Below are positions 8,816 through 18,512 of a DNA stretch of 64,000 nt, piece by piece (position 1 is the stretch's first letter; every line of letters starts with the position of its first letter). Origin of the DNA: Treponema sp. (lineage in GTDB: Bacteria; Spirochaetota; Spirochaetia; Treponematales; Treponemataceae); assembly GCF_017430385.1 (NCBI RefSeq), contig NZ_JAFRNB010000169.1:59779-123778 (forward strand), given 5' to 3'. Below the pieces are notes generated by a model. That model was not told the DNA's origin and ran no database searches. It worked only from the letters and a program-made list of their open reading frames with translations. The position numbers and the translations under genes were made by a program.

Positions 8816-8842
8816 TTAACTTTTCTTCCGGAATTCCGATGA
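8816..8842 (+). promoter_or_regulatory. Sigma-28-like promoter of fliK
   Basis: TTAACTTT, 11 nt, TCCGATGA, in the gap after flbB. The -35 octamer is identical to that of the flbB promoter. Confidence 0.5.
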
Positions 8843-8916
8843 TAGAAGGGTAGAAATCAAAAAGTTTGCGTGGGTGGGAAATGGACGCGACTTTTCGGTT
8901 TTACGGGAGACAAAGT

Positions 8917-10389
8917 ATGAACATTCTTTCAATTTCTCAAGCACAAACCCAAAACGCACAGTCTGATTTTAACCAGATGCTTTCCGCCCAGACTCAGAAA
9001 ACTTCGGATGGCGAAAAATCATCTTTTGCGGATTATCTTCGAGATGCGAGAAGAACTTCTGAGAATACGGAGACTGCAAAAACTGACAATTATATAGAAG
9101 AAAACTCGTCTGCTGAGACTGAAAAACTCGCCAAGAATGACGAGAACATTGATTCTTCAAAGATTTCTGAGAAAAAAGAAGAAAAAACTGACGACAAAAA
9201 CGGAAAATCTGAAAAAGTCGCGCAGAAAAAAACTTCCGAAGATAAAAACGGCGAAGAAATTTCAAAAAGTGTGAAATCAAACGAGATTGAAAATATTGCG
9301 GTTCAGAATCCGAATTTTGCTAAGGCTTACAATATCCAGACCGTTTCTGATGAAAATGTGGCTGAGGTTGTGGCTGTTGATGCCGAGGCTGTGCTTTCTT
9401 CCGACAACATTGAGATAGATGAAAAAATGCTTTCATGGCTCATGTCATCAGGCAGAATCGAGGAGAAGGGCGATGAGATTTCAAACGAGGATTTCATGGC
9501 CATGATTGATGCCGCCGTTGAATTCATTCCTGGTGAGGAAACTGAGGAAGAAAAACTTTTGAGCGCGCAGAACCTTGCCGTAAAAGAGCCGGCACTTTTC
9601 CTTCAGTCAGTGGAAAATAATGTTGAGAATGTCGCTAAAACAGCTGTAAAAACAGAAATTTCTCTGGACGATAAAAAAATCGTCGCTTCAAAAGAAAAGA
9701 AAAACGACACAAAAATTACGGTTCATGATTTGAGAACCCGGCATCTTTTTGATGAGGAGCCGGCAAAAGTCGCCTCGGACAAAATCGTTCAGAAAACAGC
9801 CGAGAAAAAAGAAATCAACCTTTCAATGCAGAAACAGGCTGACGGCAATGTTCAGATGACAATGGAACTTGCGGCAAAGGCTGAGCAGAACATCACTTCT
9901 TCATCAGCACAGAGCGCAGGAGCAAACGGCTCGAACTTCCAGGCAATGCTAAGCAATGCAGTTCAGGAAAACGCGCCTGATTTCGTAAAGGCTGGAAACA
10001 TCGTCCTTAAAGACAACAAGCAAGGCTCAATCAACCTGATTTTGCGCCCGGAAGGTTTGGGAAATGTAAAAATCTCCCTCAATCTCGACGACAAAAATCT
10101 TTCGGCTCAGATTGTTGTTCATACAAAAGAGGCTATGGAAGCTTTCAAAGAGAGCATTCCGTCTTTAAAACAGGCTTTCACCGAAAGTGGATTTGAGACA
10201 GGCAGCTTCGATTTGAATTTCTCGAACAACCAGTCGAATCAGCAGGGCTTCGCTCAGGGCGAGAACCAGAACCAGCAGCTCTTCGCTCAGAAAAGCTATG
10301 GCGAATTCGTGACACCGGGCGCGCTTGCTCAGGAAGGTGCGGGGGAAGCCTACAACGACACAGCTTACGGAATCAACATCGTGGCGTAA
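8917..10389 (+). CDS. fliK: Flagellar hook-length control protein FliK
   Basis: 490 residues. The N-terminal ~330 residues are a disordered Lys/Glu/Ser/Asn-rich ruler region with little conserved sequence. The C-terminal FliK core is clear: INLILRPEGLGNVKISLNLDDKNL then AFKESIPSLKQAFTESGF, followed by a Gln/Asn-rich tail. FliK is secreted during hook assembly and switches export specificity at the correct hook length. The start at 8917 has GGGAGA at 8905-8910; an upstream TTG at 8866 in the same frame lacks one. A good terminator follows. Confidence 0.87.
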   Translation: MNILSISQAQTQNAQSDFNQMLSAQTQKTSDGEKSSFADYLRDARRTSENTETAKTDNYIEENSSAETEKLAKNDENIDSSKISEKKEEKTDDKNGKSEKVAQKKTSEDKNGEEISKSVKSNEIENIAVQNPNFAKAYNIQTVSDENVAEVVAVDAEAVLSSDNIEIDEKMLSWLMSSGRIEEKGDEISNEDFMAMIDAAVEFIPGEETEEEKLLSAQNLAVKEPALFLQSVENNVENVAKTAVKTEISLDDKKIVASKEKKNDTKITVHDLRTRHLFDEEPAKVASDKIVQKTAEKKEINLSMQKQADGNVQMTMELAAKAEQNITSSSAQSAGANGSNFQAMLSNAVQENAPDFVKAGNIVLKDNKQGSINLILRPEGLGNVKISLNLDDKNLSAQIVVHTKEAMEAFKESIPSLKQAFTESGFETGSFDLNFSNNQSNQQGFAQGENQNQQLFAQKSYGEFVTPGALAQEGAGEAYNDTAYGINIVA

Positions 10390-10412
10390 AAATAATTTTG
10401 ATTAAGATGTTC

Positions 10413-10444
10413 AGCGGGAGGAGCAAATCTTCCCGCTTTTTTTT
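10413..10444 (+). terminator. Rho-independent terminator after fliK
   Basis: Stem AGCGGGA/TCCCGCT with an 11-nt loop, followed directly by a run of T. Confidence 0.85.
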
Positions 10445-10479
10445 GCCTCAGCATTAGTTTTGATGTGTCAAAATGATAC

Positions 10480-10628
10480 ACTTTTCGGAGAGGGACCTTA
10501 ACAGCAAGCTAGGAGAGGGTGCTTAACATAGCTGGGAGAGCGGGAAAGCGGAGCTAGGAGATGGGAGAATGATAGAGAGGGTGATGAATTTTCTTCTATT
10601 GCGAAAAAGGTGTCCTTTTCCCTTTTTT
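10480..10628. other. Purine-rich direct repeats and second terminator-like hairpin between fliK and flgD
   Basis: Contains three imperfect copies of AGCTAGGAGAG (10509, 10530 and 10553 regions) with two TTAACA boxes, then AAAAAGG/CCTTTT followed by a T-run (10604-10628). No credible coding frame was found. It is bounded by the fliK terminator and the flgD promoter, so it may be a short independent RNA or decayed sequence. Confidence 0.35.
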
Positions 10629-10654
10629 AGTAAAAAAATCAGCTATAAATAAAC

Positions 10655-10681
10655 TAAAGTCACATTTTCAGATTCCGATAT
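10655..10681 (+). promoter_or_regulatory. Sigma-28-like promoter of flgD-flgE
   Basis: TAAAGTCA, 11 nt, TCCGATAT: the best -35 match of the three flagellar promoters here, 50 bp before flgD. Confidence 0.65.
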
Positions 10682-10730
10682 TTATAGAGTAGCGTGATTG
10701 CCAACATCATCGCTATATGTGGGGTAAAAA

Positions 10731-11198
10731 ATGGAAATGACTGCAACTAACATCAACACAACGATGAGTGCCCAGGACAAGTTCAAGGTCGATAATGTTG
10801 TAAACGGATACAACAAGAAACTCGACGCGGAGCTTCGACAGGGTAGAGTCGCGAGCAACGAACTTGGAAAGGACGACTTTTTGAAGCTCCTCATGGCTCA
10901 GATGACAAATCAGGATCCGACAAGCCCGATGGAGAACACAGAATTCATCGCGCAGATGGCACAGTTCTCTTCTCTTGAGCAGATGACGAACATGAGCCAG
11001 AACTTCGAGAAAATGGCAACCTTGATTAATTCAAGCGAAGCTCAGAGCCTTCTCGGACGAACGGTTCAGATTGATTTGGGAGCAGAGCAGGCAACGACTG
11101 GTGTTGTTGAGGCAGCCACACGAGGAAACACCCCGCAGGTTCAAGTGAACGGTATGTTCTACGATATGAATAAAATCAAGACCGTCTACGGTTTCTAA
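10731..11198 (+). CDS. flgD: Flagellar hook assembly (capping) protein FlgD
   Basis: 155 residues with the FlgD N-terminal signature LGKDDFLKLLMAQMTNQDPTS followed by MENTEFIAQMAQFSSLEQM, then a short beta domain with LLGRTVQIDL. FlgD caps the growing hook and guides insertion of FlgE subunits in the periplasm. It lies 27 bp upstream of flgE in the same transcript, driven by the sigma-28-like promoter. The ATG at 10731 is preceded by GTGGGG; a second ATG at 10737 is possible. Length is normal for spirochaete FlgD, which has a shorter C-terminus than enteric FlgD. Confidence 0.93.
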   Translation: MEMTATNINTTMSAQDKFKVDNVVNGYNKKLDAELRQGRVASNELGKDDFLKLLMAQMTNQDPTSPMENTEFIAQMAQFSSLEQMTNMSQNFEKMATLINSSEAQSLLGRTVQIDLGAEQATTGVVEAATRGNTPQVQVNGMFYDMNKIKTVYGF

Positions 11199-11225
11199 AA
11201 TAGCAAATAAAAAGAGGGTAGCGAT

Positions 11226-12617
11226 ATGATGAGATCACTTTATTCTGGCGTTTCTGGCTTGCAGAATCATCAGACACGAATGGATGTAATCGGCAACAAC
11301 ATTGCCAATGTAAACACAACTGGTTTCAAACGCGGTCGTGTCAACTTTCAGGACATGATCAGCCAGCAGCTTCAGGGTGCTGCAAAACCAACCGAAGAGA
11401 AGGGCGGTGTAAACCCTAAAGAAGTCGGTTTGGGCATGACAGTTGCTGCAATCGACACAGTTTTCACACAGGGAAACTTGCAGTCAACAGGAATCTCAAC
11501 TGATATTGCAATTCAGGGCAACGGTTTCTTCATCGAGAAAAACGGCGAGAAATCATACTACACTCGTGCAGGTGCATTCTCACTTGACCAGAACGGCACT
11601 CTCGTAAATCCTGCAAACGGAATGAGAGTTCAGGGATGGATGGCTCGTGAGCTTAACGGCGAAATGGTCGTTCAGACTGCAGCTACTCCTACAGACCTCA
11701 CAATTCCTGTAGGCTCAAAAGACCCTGCAAAAGCTACCCAGAACATCAACTTCGCATGTAACTTGAACAAAAACACACCAGAAATCCCTGAGAATCCAAC
11801 TGAGGCTGATGTCGCAAAGGGAACCTGGAACACAGAATTCAAAATCTATGATTCATTCGGCAACGAGCATCTTTTGAATGTAAACTTCACTCGTGTACGC
11901 GGAAACCCGAACCAGTGGACAGCAACAGTTCAGATTGACCCGGACAACGCAGACTTCACACAGACTCGCGTAGGCTTGGGAACAACTGACGGCGTTGAGA
12001 ACACATTCACAGTCAGCTTCGACAACAACGGAACTTTGCAGGCCGTAACTGACTCTGCAGGAAACAATTCTAACCCTGACGGCGAGATTATCCTTCAGGC
12101 TTCTTACACAGTTCCAGAGTCAAACGCTGATGCAGACGGAAATCCATACCGCCAGACAATGAACATCAACTTGGGAACAATCGGCTCAATGATCAACACT
12201 GTCACACAGAGCGCATCTGCCAGCTCAACAAAAGCTTTCTATCAGGACGGCTACACATTGGGCTACCTTGAGAACTTCAAGATTGACTCGACAGGTACAA
12301 TCACTGGCGTTTACTCAAACGGCACAAACCGAACAATCGCTAAGCTTGCAATGGCAACTTTCGCAAATCAGAACGGTCTTGAGAAAGCCGGCGACAACAC
12401 TTATGTCAAGAGCAACAACTCTGGCGAGGCTAAAATCAACGAATCTGGCGTAGCCGGGGCAGGAAGCTTGCTCGCAGGCGCATTGGAGATGTCGAATGTC
12501 GATTTGACCGAGCAGCTTACGGACATGATTGTCACACAGCGAGGCTTCCAGTCAAACGCAAAGACAATCACAACAGCAGATACATTGCTTGAGACTGTCT
12601 TGAGCTTGAAACGATAG
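11226..12617 (+). CDS. flgE: Flagellar hook protein FlgE
   Basis: 463 residues. The N-terminal rod-type motif [20 protein letters not shown] with [17 protein letters not shown] and the C-terminal [20 protein letters not shown] with [16 protein letters not shown] form the D0 coiled-coil ends; the middle is the exposed D1/D2 part. FlgE polymerises into the hook, and in spirochaetes the subunits become cross-linked through lysinoalanine. The start may be the first or second of two adjacent ATGs. The gene ends at a strong palindrome with a T-run. The flbD and motAB genes usually found next in spirochaetes are absent. Confidence 0.95.
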   Translation: MMRSLYSGVSGLQNHQTRMDVIGNNIANVNTTGFKRGRVNFQDMISQQLQGAAKPTEEKGGVNPKEVGLGMTVAAIDTVFTQGNLQSTGISTDIAIQGNGFFIEKNGEKSYYTRAGAFSLDQNGTLVNPANGMRVQGWMARELNGEMVVQTAATPTDLTIPVGSKDPAKATQNINFACNLNKNTPEIPENPTEADVAKGTWNTEFKIYDSFGNEHLLNVNFTRVRGNPNQWTATVQIDPDNADFTQTRVGLGTTDGVENTFTVSFDNNGTLQAVTDSAGNNSNPDGEIILQASYTVPESNADADGNPYRQTMNINLGTIGSMINTVTQSASASSTKAFYQDGYTLGYLENFKIDSTGTITGVYSNGTNRTIAKLAMATFANQNGLEKAGDNTYVKSNNSGEAKINESGVAGAGSLLAGALEMSNVDLTEQLTDMIVTQRGFQSNAKTITTADTLLETVLSLKR

Positions 12618-12642
12618 GTTAATTAGAAATTAGCAGTTTTTG

Positions 12643-12735
12643 TTCCTCACAGAGCTGAGGAGAACACAGAGAGATTTTTAATGAAAATTATTTCATCCTC
12701 TGTGAACTCTGTGCCCTCTGTGAGGAATTTTTTTT
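12643..12735. repeat. CACAGAG palindromic element, also a terminator for flgE
   Basis: Perfect 12-bp inverted repeat TTCCTCACAGAG (12643-12654) / CTCTGTGAGGAA (12716-12727), with inner CACAGAG/CTCTGTG repeats, followed by T8. Related copies lie at 15177-15280 and 38925-39090. Confidence 0.75.
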
Positions 12736-12750
12736 GCGCAAATTTTTCTT

Positions 12751-12824
12751 GCTGCCGCCCTTTCGCCCTTCGCTAACGCTCATTACCGCAGGCGGTAACT
12801 TCGGGGCTACACGGCGGTGCGGCC
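12751..12824. repeat. GC-rich post-stop element (inverted orientation)
   Basis: On the minus strand it reads GCCGCACCGCCGTGTAGC, then CCCCGAAGTTACCGC, TGAGCGTTAGCGAAGGG and GGGCGGCAGC. These blocks recur at 24717-24830 and 43342-43414. Confidence 0.65.
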
Positions 12825-12926
12825 TTCATTGTATAATCCAGTTTTATTTGCAGTAAACATTTTTTTTCTTTTATTTCTCCTGGATTTTTACTATAATAGT
12901 TCCATCATTCAAAAAGGAGATTTGTA

Positions 12927-14525
12927 ATGAATTTTATTGATTCTCAATATTTTTACTGGGCTATGGGCGTGCTTGCTGCGTTCATCTTGATTCTGTTTTT
13001 CGTGGGCTATACAAAGGCTCCGCCGGATGTCGCAAAGATTATTTCCGGCGTGCGAAAACTTCCTCGCGTTCTGGCAGGTCGTGCGGGATGGCGCATTCCA
13101 TTCTTGGAGCGTGTGGACGAAATTTACCTTGGGCAGATTTCCGTTGACATCAAAACAGACACTTTCATTCCGACTCAGGATTTTATCAATGTTAAGGTCG
13201 ATGCAATCGCAAAAGTCCGCGTAAAGAGCGACCCTGACGGAATCCAGCTCGCTGCAAAAAACTTCCTTAACAAAACACCTGATTTAATTGCTGATGAATT
13301 GAAGGACAGCCTTCAGGGAAACATGCGTGAAATCATCGGCACTTTGGATTTGAAGACAATCAACACTGACCGCGACAAATTCTCTGATCAGGTTATGGTA
13401 AAGGCTGCCCGCGACATGGAAGCACTTGGTATTGAGATTCTTTCATGCAATATCCAGAATGTAGTTGACGAGCACGGCTTAATCAACGATATGGGTATGG
13501 ACAACACCTCGATGATTAAGAAAAATGCCGCAATCGCAAAAGCAACTGCCGAAAAGGAAATCGCAATCGCCCAGGCTGAGGCTGACAAGGCTGCGAACGA
13601 AGCCCGTGTTGCCGCAGATGCAGAAATCGCCGAAAAGCAGAACGAGCTTGCAATCAAAAAGGCTAACCTCAAAAAAGAATCTGACACCGCAAATGCTATC
13701 GCTGATGCCGCTTACGAAATCCAGAAGCAGGAGCAGCAAAAGACAATCCAGACTGCGACAGTCAACGCACAGATTGCAAAGGCCGAGCGAGAGGCTGACC
13801 TCAAGAGCAAGGAAGTCTCAATCCGTGAGCAGGAACTTCAGGCGACAATGAACAAAGTTGCCGATGCAGAAAAATACAAGGCCGAAAAGAACGCTGAGGC
13901 AGAACTTATCAAACGACAGAAAAACGCAGAGGCTGACAAATACGAGCAGGAGCAGAAAGCCGCTGCCCAGATGAAGCTTGCTGACGCACAGAAATATTCG
14001 GCTGAGCAGGAAGCTGCCGCAGTCAAGGCTAAAGCCGAGGCAGAGGCTGCCGGAATCGCCGCAAAACTCAAGGCTGAGGCGGAAGGTATCGCCGCAAAAG
14101 GTAAGGCAGAGGCTGAGGCAATAAAAGCAAAAGGTGAGGCTGAGGCTCTTGCGATGGACAAAAAGGCCGAGGCTTACAAAAAGTACAACGGTGCCGCTAT
14201 GGCCGAAATGATGATTAAAATCATGCCACAGATGGCCGCAGAAATTGCCAAGCCACTTGGCCAAATTGACAAAATCAATATTTACGGAACGACTGGTGAG
14301 AACGGCAACGGTGTCTCGCAGGTTTCAAGCTCAATGCCTGTGATTATGAAGCAGGTTTTTGACACGATGAGTGAGGCTACTGGCGTTGATTTCACCGAGA
14401 TTATGAAAGCCAACACTTACGATGCAAAAGTCACCAAGAATATCAATCTCAACGGTGCTGAAGTCGAAGTGAAAGCCGGAAAATCTAAAAAATCGACAGA
14501 AAATTCATCGTCAGAGGAAGCATAA
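12927..14525 (+). CDS. Flotillin-like SPFH-domain membrane protein
   Basis: 532 residues: one N-terminal membrane segment (YFYWAMGVLAAFILILFFVGY), an SPFH/band-7 domain at about 40-190 (PDVAKIISGVRKLPRVLAGR, then QDFINVKVDAIAKVRV), a long Ala/Glu/Lys coiled coil at about 190-410 with repeated AEA/KAEAEA, and a C-terminal domain. This is the flotillin/YqiK layout. Such proteins form oligomeric membrane scaffolds. The start has AAAGGAG and a TATAAT box at 12892-12897. Most apparent opposite-strand reading frames here are artefacts of the Ala-rich repeats. The radical SAM gene follows 8 bp later. Confidence 0.85.
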   Translation: MNFIDSQYFYWAMGVLAAFILILFFVGYTKAPPDVAKIISGVRKLPRVLAGRAGWRIPFLERVDEIYLGQISVDIKTDTFIPTQDFINVKVDAIAKVRVKSDPDGIQLAAKNFLNKTPDLIADELKDSLQGNMREIIGTLDLKTINTDRDKFSDQVMVKAARDMEALGIEILSCNIQNVVDEHGLINDMGMDNTSMIKKNAAIAKATAEKEIAIAQAEADKAANEARVAADAEIAEKQNELAIKKANLKKESDTANAIADAAYEIQKQEQQKTIQTATVNAQIAKAEREADLKSKEVSIREQELQATMNKVADAEKYKAEKNAEAELIKRQKNAEADKYEQEQKAAAQMKLADAQKYSAEQEAAAVKAKAEAEAAGIAAKLKAEAEGIAAKGKAEAEAIKAKGEAEALAMDKKAEAYKKYNGAAMAEMMIKIMPQMAAEIAKPLGQIDKINIYGTTGENGNGVSQVSSSMPVIMKQVFDTMSEATGVDFTEIMKANTYDAKVTKNINLNGAEVEVKAGKSKKSTENSSSEEA

Positions 14526-14533
14526 AATTCCCG

Positions 14534-15544
14534 ATGATTCCGCTCTCCAAGTTCTATGAGTCAATTCTTGGCACAAAAACTTACAAACTTTCCCTGGATG
14601 CAGGATGCACCTGTCCCAACCGCGACGGCACAAAAGGCTTGGGCGGTTGCATTTTCTGCTCTGAGAGCGGTTCGGGGGATTTTGCGGCAAGCCGGAATCT
14701 TTCGATAAAAGAGCAGGTCGCATCTGCCAAAAAACTCGTAGAATCAAAAGTGAAGGGAAGAAGCGGCAACCGGAATGGAAAATATATCGCTTACTTCCAG
14801 AACTTCACTTCAACTTACGGAAATCCCAAATCCCTTGTAAAAAAATACGAAGAAGCCCTTGAATGTGAGGATATTGAAGGCCTTGCAATCGCAACCCGCC
14901 CCGACTGCCTTGGTGAAGAAATCCTATCGCAAATCGCAAAAATCGCTGAAAATCATTTCGTTCAGATTGAGCTTGGCTTACAGACGAGCAATGAGGTGAC
15001 TGGTAATCTGATTAACCGCTGCTACACGAACGAAGATTATAAAGATGCTGTAAAAAGAATCAAAAAAGCGAGCGAAAAAATCCACATCGTCACGCATCTG
15101 ATTTTTGGACTTCCCGGCGAGACTGAGGAAGATATGCTTGAATCGGTGAGATTTGTCGTGCGGGAGAATACTAAGAATTCCTCACAGAGCGAAGGAGAGC
15201 ACAGAGAAATTGCGTGTTTGAAAGAAAGCTACTTAAACAAAAAAAACTTTGTGTCCTCTGTGTCCTCTGTGAGAAATTTAAAACCACAGTTTGGAATTAA
15301 AATCACAACTCTTTACATCGTGCAGAACACACGCCTTGCACAAATGTACGAGAGCGGCACAGTCACGCCGCTTTCAAAAGAAGAATATTTCTCGCTGCTC
15401 AAAAAAGCACTCGCGCTTCTGCCAGAAAATTGCATAATCCACCGTCTCACCGGCGACCCGCCAAAAAAAACGCTCCTTGCGCCGTTATGGACAACGGACA
15501 AGAAGCGTGTTATGAATCAATTAAAATTGCTAATTTCTAATTAA
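14534..15544 (+). CDS. YhcC-type radical SAM protein (TIGR01212 family) with in-frame repeat insertion
   Basis: 336 residues. The N-terminal cysteines in GCTCPNRDGTKGLGGCIFC match the YhcC signature; FGLPGETEEDM and the C-terminal IIHRLTGDPPKKTLLAPLW are also typical. Residues ~214-249 (TKNSSQSEGEHRE to RNLKPQF) have no counterpart in the family and are encoded by a CACAGAG palindromic element inserted in frame, which explains a length ~30 residues above normal. The substrate of the family is unclear. Translation may be coupled to the upstream flotillin gene. It converges on secA. Confidence 0.85.
   Translation: MIPLSKFYESILGTKTYKLSLDAGCTCPNRDGTKGLGGCIFCSESGSGDFAASRNLSIKEQVASAKKLVESKVKGRSGNRNGKYIAYFQNFTSTYGNPKSLVKKYEEALECEDIEGLAIATRPDCLGEEILSQIAKIAENHFVQIELGLQTSNEVTGNLINRCYTNEDYKDAVKRIKKASEKIHIVTHLIFGLPGETEEDMLESVRFVVRENTKNSSQSEGEHREIACLKESYLNKKNFVSSVSSVRNLKPQFGIKITTLYIVQNTRLAQMYESGTVTPLSKEEYFSLLKKALALLPENCIIHRLTGDPPKKTLLAPLWTTDKKRVMNQLKLLISN
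15177..15280. repeat. CACAGAG palindromic element inside a coding sequence
   Basis: CTCACAGAG (15181-15189) / CTCTGTGAG (15265-15273) with inner GAGCACAGAGA and TCCTCTGTGTCC copies. The reading frame is kept through it. Confidence 0.8.
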
Positions 15545-15547
15545 AAA

Positions 15548-18322
15548 TTATCGTCCATGACAATTTTTATATTTTTTGCCAGAACCGCATGGACATGGAT
15601 CGTTTCGGCCTACTTTCGGGCCTGTGCGCACTACTGTTACGCTCTGACCTGTGCTTGCTCCTGCCATTGTGCGGCCGGCTGCTTGCTGGGCGTTTCTTGC
15701 CATTGCGGCACCTCTGCTCTGTGCGGCTGCCTGCTCGCTCATGCTCTGTGCTTCTGAGTGCTGGGCGTTGCCCTGCATTGCTTGGCGTGGTGGCTGCGGA
15801 GCCGGGTTAATCTGGATTCTTACTTTGAAGACACGGCCTGCAATTTCGATACGGATTTTTTCAATCATTGCATCGAACTGGTTGAAGCCGTCGATTTTGT
15901 ATTCTGTGAGCGGATTCTTGCTTCCGTAAGAACGCAAGTGTACAGCTTCGCGCAAACCGTCAAGATATTCGAGCTGGTCGAGCCATTTTCGGTCGATTGC
16001 CTGAATGTACTGGTAGCGGATGAACATGTTGAACTGCTCGTGTCCGACTAAAGTTTCCTTTTCTGTGATGTCGTTCTGAAGAAGTGAGAGAACCTTTTCT
16101 TCATTAAGCATTTCTGGAGGAAGCATCACGCCGAAGTTTGTCTTGATGTTTTCGGTGAGAACTTTGATTCCTTCGTTTTTCCTTGAGTGTGCGAATTCGT
16201 AGAACCATTCGTCGAGGTAATCCTTTGCCGTGGTCATGATTCGTTCGCTCAGATTTTCATCCTCAAGAATTGAATCACGCTGCTGATAGATGAATTCACG
16301 CTGCTCGTTGAGAACATCGTCATAGTCAATCAAATTCTTACGGATTTCGAAGTTTCGTTCCTCGACTTTCTTCTGTGCCTTTTCGATTCCCTTTGTGAGC
16401 CACGGATGATAGATTGGCTCGCCAGGCTCCATACCGATTTTTGTCATGATGTTCTTCATTCGGTCGCCGCCGAAGAGTCTCATCAAATCATCGTCCATTG
16501 AGATAAAGAATTTTGAGCGTCCTGGGTCACCCTGTCGTCCAGAACGACCTCGGAGCTGGTTGTCGATTCGTCGTGATTCGTGTCGTTCAGAACCGATTAC
16601 ATACAATCCGCCCAAAGCTTTGACTTCCTCGTAATCTTTGAGCCATTTTTCTTTTTCGGCTTTGACCGCTGCCTGATATTCTTCTGGAGTTGCCTCTGTT
16701 CCGACTCGGCTCAGTGCGCGCTGCTCATAGCTTCCGCCGAGCTTAATATCAGTACCACGACCAGCCATGTTTGTAGCGACTGTGACTGCTCCCTTTGCGC
16801 CAGCCTCTGCGATAATCAAAGCTTCTCGTGCGTGGTTCTTTGCGTTCAAAACCTCGTGCTTGATTCCGTTGCGGGTGAGAAGGGCAGAAAGATGCTCAGA
16901 TTTTTCGACCGAGACAGTACCAACCAGAACCGGCTGACCTTTTGTGTGTGCCTCGCGGATTTCTTTTACGATTGCGTTCCATTTGTCGTCTTCGTTGAGA
17001 TAAACTTCATCCTGCTCGTCAACGCGGGCAACAGGAAGGTTTGTCGGGATTACGACACAATCCAATTTGTAGATCTTCTGGAACTCAACTGCTTCTGTCG
17101 CGGCCGTACCAGTCATTCCCGAAAGTTTTGTGTACATTCGGAAGAAGTTCTGGAATGTGACCGTAGCCATAGTGCGGTTTCGCTGGGCGATTTTTACATG
17201 CTCTTTGGCCTCGATTGCCTGATGCAAGCCGTCTGAGTAGCGGCGGCCTTCAAGAATACGGCCAGTGAATTCATCGACAATCTCAACTTTTCCGTCTTTT
17301 ACGACATATTCATCGTCTTTGTTGTAAAGTTTGTGAGCACGGATTGCCTGAGTGAAATAGTGAACATACTCAAAGTTCTCTTCGTCAAAAACTGTTGTCT
17401 CCGGCGCAATCAAATTGTGCTGATGAAGGATAGAGTCGATTTTGTTCATACCCTTGTCAGTGAAAGAAACGCGCTTTGATTTTTCATCGATTTTGTAATC
17501 GCCCTTAAGCTCTGCGCGCTGCTCTGGAGTCATGTCAACTTCATCGTAGTAGTCGTCAGTTTTCGGATCCTTTTCGGCTTCCTCGAACAAACCTACATAT
17601 TTGTCAACTTCGTAGAACTTGAAAGTATCGTCCTCTGCAGCTCCCGAAATGATGAGCGGTGTTCGGGCTTCATCAATCAAGATAGAGTCAATTTCGTCAA
17701 CGATACAGTAGTTGAATCCGCGCTGAACTTTGCGTGCCATTTCAATCTGCATGTTGTCGCGAAGGTAATCGAAACCGAATTCGTTGTTTGTTCCATAAGT
17801 GATGTCGCAGTTGTAGTTCTGCTTGCGCACATCATTGTCCATGTTAGACAGAATTGTTCCGACTGTAACGCCAAGATATGAGAAAACCGGACGCATTGTG
17901 TTAGCATCGCGCTCGGCAAGGTAGTCGTTGACAGTGACGACATGAACGCCCTTTCCGCTCAGAGAGTTGAGGTAGGCTGGGGCAACGGCAACGAGTGTCT
18001 TACCTTCACCAGTTTTCATTTCAGTGATTTTGCCCTGATGCAAGTTGATAGAACCCATGAGCTGAACATCATAAGCTCGCTCGCCACGCACACGGAAAGC
18101 AGCTTCACGGCAGAGTGCAAATGCTTCCGGCAAAATATCGTCAAGTGACTCGCCCTTAGCAAGCCGCTCCTTGAAAATCTGTGTCTGTTTTGGGAAATCT
18201 TCGGGCTGCAATGACTTTGCCCATTCTTCTTTATCGTTGACTGCCTTAACGATTGGAATTAATTTTTTAACATCGCGCTCATTCTGTGAGCCGAAAATAA
18301 CGGATAAAACTTGGTCTAACAT
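15548..18322 (-). CDS. secA: Preprotein translocase ATPase SecA
   Basis: 924 residues with the complete SecA set: [11 protein letters not shown] (Walker A), the DEAD-type box [29 protein letters not shown], a preprotein cross-linking domain and scaffold, then a Gln/Ala-rich linker and the C-terminal zinc motif [13 protein letters not shown] that binds SecB or phospholipid. It drives Sec-dependent export through SecYEG. A perfect TATAAT lies 9 nt before the ATG and no Shine-Dalgarno sequence is seen. It is followed, convergently, by the radical SAM gene with only 3 bp between stops. Confidence 0.97.
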   Translation of the reverse strand: MLDQVLSVIFGSQNERDVKKLIPIVKAVNDKEEWAKSLQPEDFPKQTQIFKERLAKGESLDDILPEAFALCREAAFRVRGERAYDVQLMGSINLHQGKITEMKTGEGKTLVAVAPAYLNSLSGKGVHVVTVNDYLAERDANTMRPVFSYLGVTVGTILSNMDNDVRKQNYNCDITYGTNNEFGFDYLRDNMQIEMARKVQRGFNYCIVDEIDSILIDEARTPLIISGAAEDDTFKFYEVDKYVGLFEEAEKDPKTDDYYDEVDMTPEQRAELKGDYKIDEKSKRVSFTDKGMNKIDSILHQHNLIAPETTVFDEENFEYVHYFTQAIRAHKLYNKDDEYVVKDGKVEIVDEFTGRILEGRRYSDGLHQAIEAKEHVKIAQRNRTMATVTFQNFFRMYTKLSGMTGTAATEAVEFQKIYKLDCVVIPTNLPVARVDEQDEVYLNEDDKWNAIVKEIREAHTKGQPVLVGTVSVEKSEHLSALLTRNGIKHEVLNAKNHAREALIIAEAGAKGAVTVATNMAGRGTDIKLGGSYEQRALSRVGTEATPEEYQAAVKAEKEKWLKDYEEVKALGGLYVIGSERHESRRIDNQLRGRSGRQGDPGRSKFFISMDDDLMRLFGGDRMKNIMTKIGMEPGEPIYHPWLTKGIEKAQKKVEERNFEIRKNLIDYDDVLNEQREFIYQQRDSILEDENLSERIMTTAKDYLDEWFYEFAHSRKNEGIKVLTENIKTNFGVMLPPEMLNEEKVLSLLQNDITEKETLVGHEQFNMFIRYQYIQAIDRKWLDQLEYLDGLREAVHLRSYGSKNPLTEYKIDGFNQFDAMIEKIRIEIAGRVFKVRIQINPAPQPPRQAMQGNAQHSEAQSMSEQAAAQSRGAAMARNAQQAAGRTMAGASTGQSVTVVRTGPKVGRNDPCPCGSGKKYKNCHGR

Positions 18323-18331
18323 AGTTCTACT

Positions 18332-18337
18332 ATTATA
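18332..18337 (-). promoter_or_regulatory. -10 box of secA, 9 nt before ATG
   Basis: TATAAT on the minus strand between tRNA-Pro and secA, with 9 nt to the ATG and no ribosome-binding site. Confidence 0.5.
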
Positions 18338-18372
18338 GTAAAATAATTAGAAATGAGCAATTAGCAATAAAA

Positions 18373-18400
18373 AAGCGGACTCCTTTTTTGGAATCCGCTG
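18373..18400 (-). terminator. Terminator of tRNA-Pro
   Basis: On the minus strand AGCGGATTCC/GGAGTCCGCT (one G-T pair) with an A6 loop, followed by T6. It begins 6 bp after the tRNA. Confidence 0.85.
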
Positions 18401-18405
18401 AATCG

Positions 18406-18479
18406 TCGGGCTATCGGAATTCGAATCCGAGACCTCTTGCCCCCCAGACAAGCACGCTAACCAGCTGCGCTATAGCCCG
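18406..18479 (-). tRNA. tRNA-Pro (GGG)
   Basis: 74-nt cloverleaf. The acceptor stem is CGGGCTA/TAGCCCG with discriminator A; the D-stem is GCGC/GCGT; the anticodon stem CTTGT/GCAAG carries loop CTGGGGG (anticodon GGG); the T-arm is TCGGA-TTCGAAT-TCCGA. CCA is not encoded. Confidence 0.95.
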
Positions 18480-18512
18480 AAATGTAGAAGCGACTATAGC
18501 ACAAATCTGCCA

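Noticed and set aside
13388..14264. Several overlapping frames opposite the flotillin-like gene
   Set aside because: They arise from the Ala/Glu/Lys coiled-coil repeats read backwards (Ser/Leu/Phe/Cys-rich); no start signals.
16580..17236. Plus-strand open frame of 218 codons within secA
   Set aside because: Antisense to the SecA core, Cys/Phe-rich composition typical of shadow frames.
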